Origin: Flavobacteriales bacterium
Lineage (GTDB): Bacteria > Bacteroidota > Bacteroidia > Flavobacteriales_F > PHOS-HE28
Assembly: GCA_020635655.1 (NCBI GenBank)
Contig: JACJZI010000005.1
Span: 274,451 to 338,450, forward strand
Direction of reading: 5' to 3'
DNA: 64,000 nt
A program made the position numbers and the translations under genes. The notes beneath the pieces were generated by a model. That model did not search any database, was not told the origin of the DNA, and saw only the letters and a program-made list of their open reading frames with translations. This document shows, piece by piece, positions 62,218 through 64,000 of the stretch; the stretch's first letter is position 1, and every line of letters begins with the position of its first letter.

Positions 62218-63924
62218 TCAGTGCTTCATGCGGAACAGCACATCGAACGTGGTCCCTCCGTTCGACCGGTACTTGAACGAACCGTCGAGCTTCTCGGCCA
62301 GCGCATCCACGATCTCCAGGCCCAATTTGCCGGGACGATGGGCCTCATCCCCGTCGAGCCCCGTCCCATTGTCCTTGACCACAAGACGGTGGAGCTGTCC
62401 CTCCACCTGCCGAACGCTCACATCGATGTGGCCACCGGTAACGAACGGGAAGGCGTGCTGGAAGCAGTTGGCCATCAGTTCGCACAGGATGATGCCCAGC
62501 TCGATCGCGGTATCGGGGTCGCTTCTTATCCGGTCCGTATCGAAAGCATAGCTGACATTGGAACGTTTCGGGTAGAGTGCGGCCACGCTTGCGCTCAGCT
62601 CGTCGAAGAAGCGCTCCAGATCGATGCCCCGCAGGTCGGGCATGCCGTAGAGCTTCTGATGCACCAGCGCCATGATGTCGATGCGTCTTTTGCCCCGGAG
62701 GAACTCGTTGCGGGTCGGGCCTTCCTCGACACGCTGGGCCTGAAGGTTCAGCAGGCTCGAGAGGACCTGCAGATTGTTCTTCACACGATGGTGCACCTCC
62801 CGGTCCAGCATGTCCCGTTCGCCGATCACCTTGGCCAGTTTGCGCTGTTGCGTGCGGCTGCGTTTCTGCTGTTCCCGCAAGCGGCCCAGGTCGCGGCGGT
62901 TCCTGAGGTAGACCAGCACCATCAAGGTCAACAACACCAGGTACAAAAGGATGGCGCCTGCCAGGAATAGGCGTTCGGGGCGGAACCGATCGTGCAGATC
63001 ATCCACATCGATCAACGAGCCGACATGGATGGTCACGCCGCCGATATTCACTGGCAGCGATCGCATGACCAGCTGCGATCCGTCCACGGTGAAGTATTGT
63101 GGAACACTTGAAAGCTCCGGGTCCCACAGGGCCAGGGCCGTGGACCGTATCCGATCACCACGGCCGATCTCGGGCGCGGTGGGCAACAGCGAACGTCCCT
63201 CCTCGCTCAGGACCAGGGGCAGGTAGGAGCGCATGGGATCGGTGGGATGCACGGTCGCGAGAACGCGTTGAGGTCGGACCGTGAAAGAAAGGATGCGGAA
63301 CGGCTGTTCATCGGACCGGGGCCGGATCAGGAGCGCCACGATCATCCGCGCACTGCCTGCGCTGTCCGGCGCCGGTGCCAGGGTCCAGACCGGATCACCG
63401 CGGCGGTCCTCCAAGGCCCGGCTGTACCAGTTCTCCGCCCTGGGGTCGATCAATGAATCGCCGATCGCAACACCGTTCGCACTGTCCACGGGTTGACCGG
63501 ATACCAGGTGGATCAGCAGGGGTGGTCCGTACTCTGACCCTGTGGCCGTCTCGCGAAGGATGGTGCCGATGCTGTCGCGGAGCAGGGCGAACTCATTGCC
63601 CCGGTCGTCGGCCAGGCGGATGGCCGCAATGGCCCAGCGGCTGCTGAGCAGGGCGCTCCATCGGTCCAGCAATGCGCTGCGTGGAATGCTGTCGTGGGAC
63701 GATACGTACGCTGCCTCCAAGCGCAGGTCATCGTCCACCTGGTCGAAGGCATGCTGCACCTCCCCACGGACGACGAAGATGGTATGCTTCAGCGCCAGGT
63801 CCGCAAGCTCCAGCTCGCGTTGCCCAAGGCGGAGCATGCCCCAACCGACCCAGAACAGGCCCAGCACCAGCGCGATCGCGCTGGTGAGATAGGGCCAACT
63901 GAACGCACGGTCCCGCTCAGGCAT
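62218..63924 (-). CDS. Sensor histidine kinase, HisKA_2 type
   Basis: A 568-residue membrane kinase. One N-terminal membrane helix (about 10-30), a periplasmic sensor region of about 260 residues, a second helix (LFLAGAILLYLVLLTLMVLV, about 320-340), a coiled segment (LGRLREQQKRSRTQQRKL), then the HisKA_2 phosphoacceptor EVHHRVKNNLQVLSSLLNLQ (His near 376) and a HATPase_c domain (ELMANCFQHAF, VKDNGTGLDG, KLGLEIVDALAEKL, GGTTFDVLF). No cognate response regulator is in the window. It converges with the OmpA-family gene, six bases apart. Confidence 0.9.
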   Translation of the reverse strand: MPERDRAFSWPYLTSAIALVLGLFWVGWGMLRLGQRELELADLALKHTIFVVRGEVQHAFDQVDDDLRLEAAYVSSHDSIPRSALLDRWSALLSSRWAIAAIRLADDRGNEFALLRDSIGTILRETATGSEYGPPLLIHLVSGQPVDSANGVAIGDSLIDPRAENWYSRALEDRRGDPVWTLAPAPDSAGSARMIVALLIRPRSDEQPFRILSFTVRPQRVLATVHPTDPMRSYLPLVLSEEGRSLLPTAPEIGRGDRIRSTALALWDPELSSVPQYFTVDGSQLVMRSLPVNIGGVTIHVGSLIDVDDLHDRFRPERLFLAGAILLYLVLLTLMVLVYLRNRRDLGRLREQQKRSRTQQRKLAKVIGERDMLDREVHHRVKNNLQVLSSLLNLQAQRVEEGPTRNEFLRGKRRIDIMALVHQKLYGMPDLRGIDLERFFDELSASVAALYPKRSNVSYAFDTDRIRSDPDTAIELGIILCELMANCFQHAFPFVTGGHIDVSVRQVEGQLHRLVVKDNGTGLDGDEAHRPGKLGLEIVDALAEKLDGSFKYRSNGGTTFDVLFRMKH

Positions 63925-64000
63925 CTGGTCGGAAGGACTTGGAGTGCAAGGTCATGAAAGATGCGGTACGGTCCCCTCCCCATTTCCTGCCAGTTCCTCG

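Overview
The window comes from a high-GC member of the Bacteroidota, probably an uncultured Flavobacteriales-like lineage known mainly from metagenomes. Evidence for the phylum: several large secreted proteins with type IX secretion (T9SS) C-terminal sorting domains (types A and B), a DUF3822 gene next to rsmD, a short RpoD-type sigma factor starting MRQLKITK, a PafA-like phosphatase, and recurrent TAnnTTTG-like promoter boxes. Placement below phylum level is inference. No tRNA, rRNA, CRISPR array, insertion sequence or phage gene was recognised.

Layout. 1-6.1 kb: a Nudix gene cut by the window edge, a minus-strand operon (membrane protein, DUF3822, rsmD, coaD, thioredoxin-fold protein) and a RecD-like helicase. 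6.2-17.4 kb: a compact biosynthetic cluster on the minus strand: an A-T-KS-AT-T-aminotransferase NRPS/PKS hybrid, a C-A-T-TE NRPS and an Sfp-type phosphopantetheinyl transferase. 17.7-35.7 kb: a cell-surface/secretome island with two tandem paralogous giant cysteine-rich repeat proteins, a 12-repeat giant with a type B sorting domain, and a beta-propeller protein whose stop codon overlaps the start of pfkA. 35.7-47.5 kb: small secreted proteins, two B12-binding-type radical SAM/methyltransferase gene sets (one broken by several homopolymer indels together with a neighbouring nucleotidyltransferase), a TonB receptor with a small metal-ligand-rich partner, and purK-purE-PPC. 47.5-55.4 kb: housekeeping genes on the minus strand: rpe, rpoD, pnp, rpsO, accD, class I aldolase, an MFS transporter. 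55.5-60.3 kb: a plus-strand run with ATGA stop/start overlaps: hpt-adk, then obg-PAP2-crcB-pafA. 60.3-64 kb: a STAS-like protein, an OmpA-family protein and a HisKA_2 sensor kinase.

The best candidates for something undescribed are the two-protein assembly line, predicted from domain order to make a small beta-amino (perhaps vicinal diamino) acyl-amino acid product, and the paired giant T9SS proteins, which join a gingipain-like fold lacking recognisable catalytic residues to long, recently amplified four-cysteine repeats. A second theme is that Bacteroidota -7 promoter boxes lie only 4-7 nt from the start codons of several genes, suggesting leaderless or nearly leaderless mRNAs.
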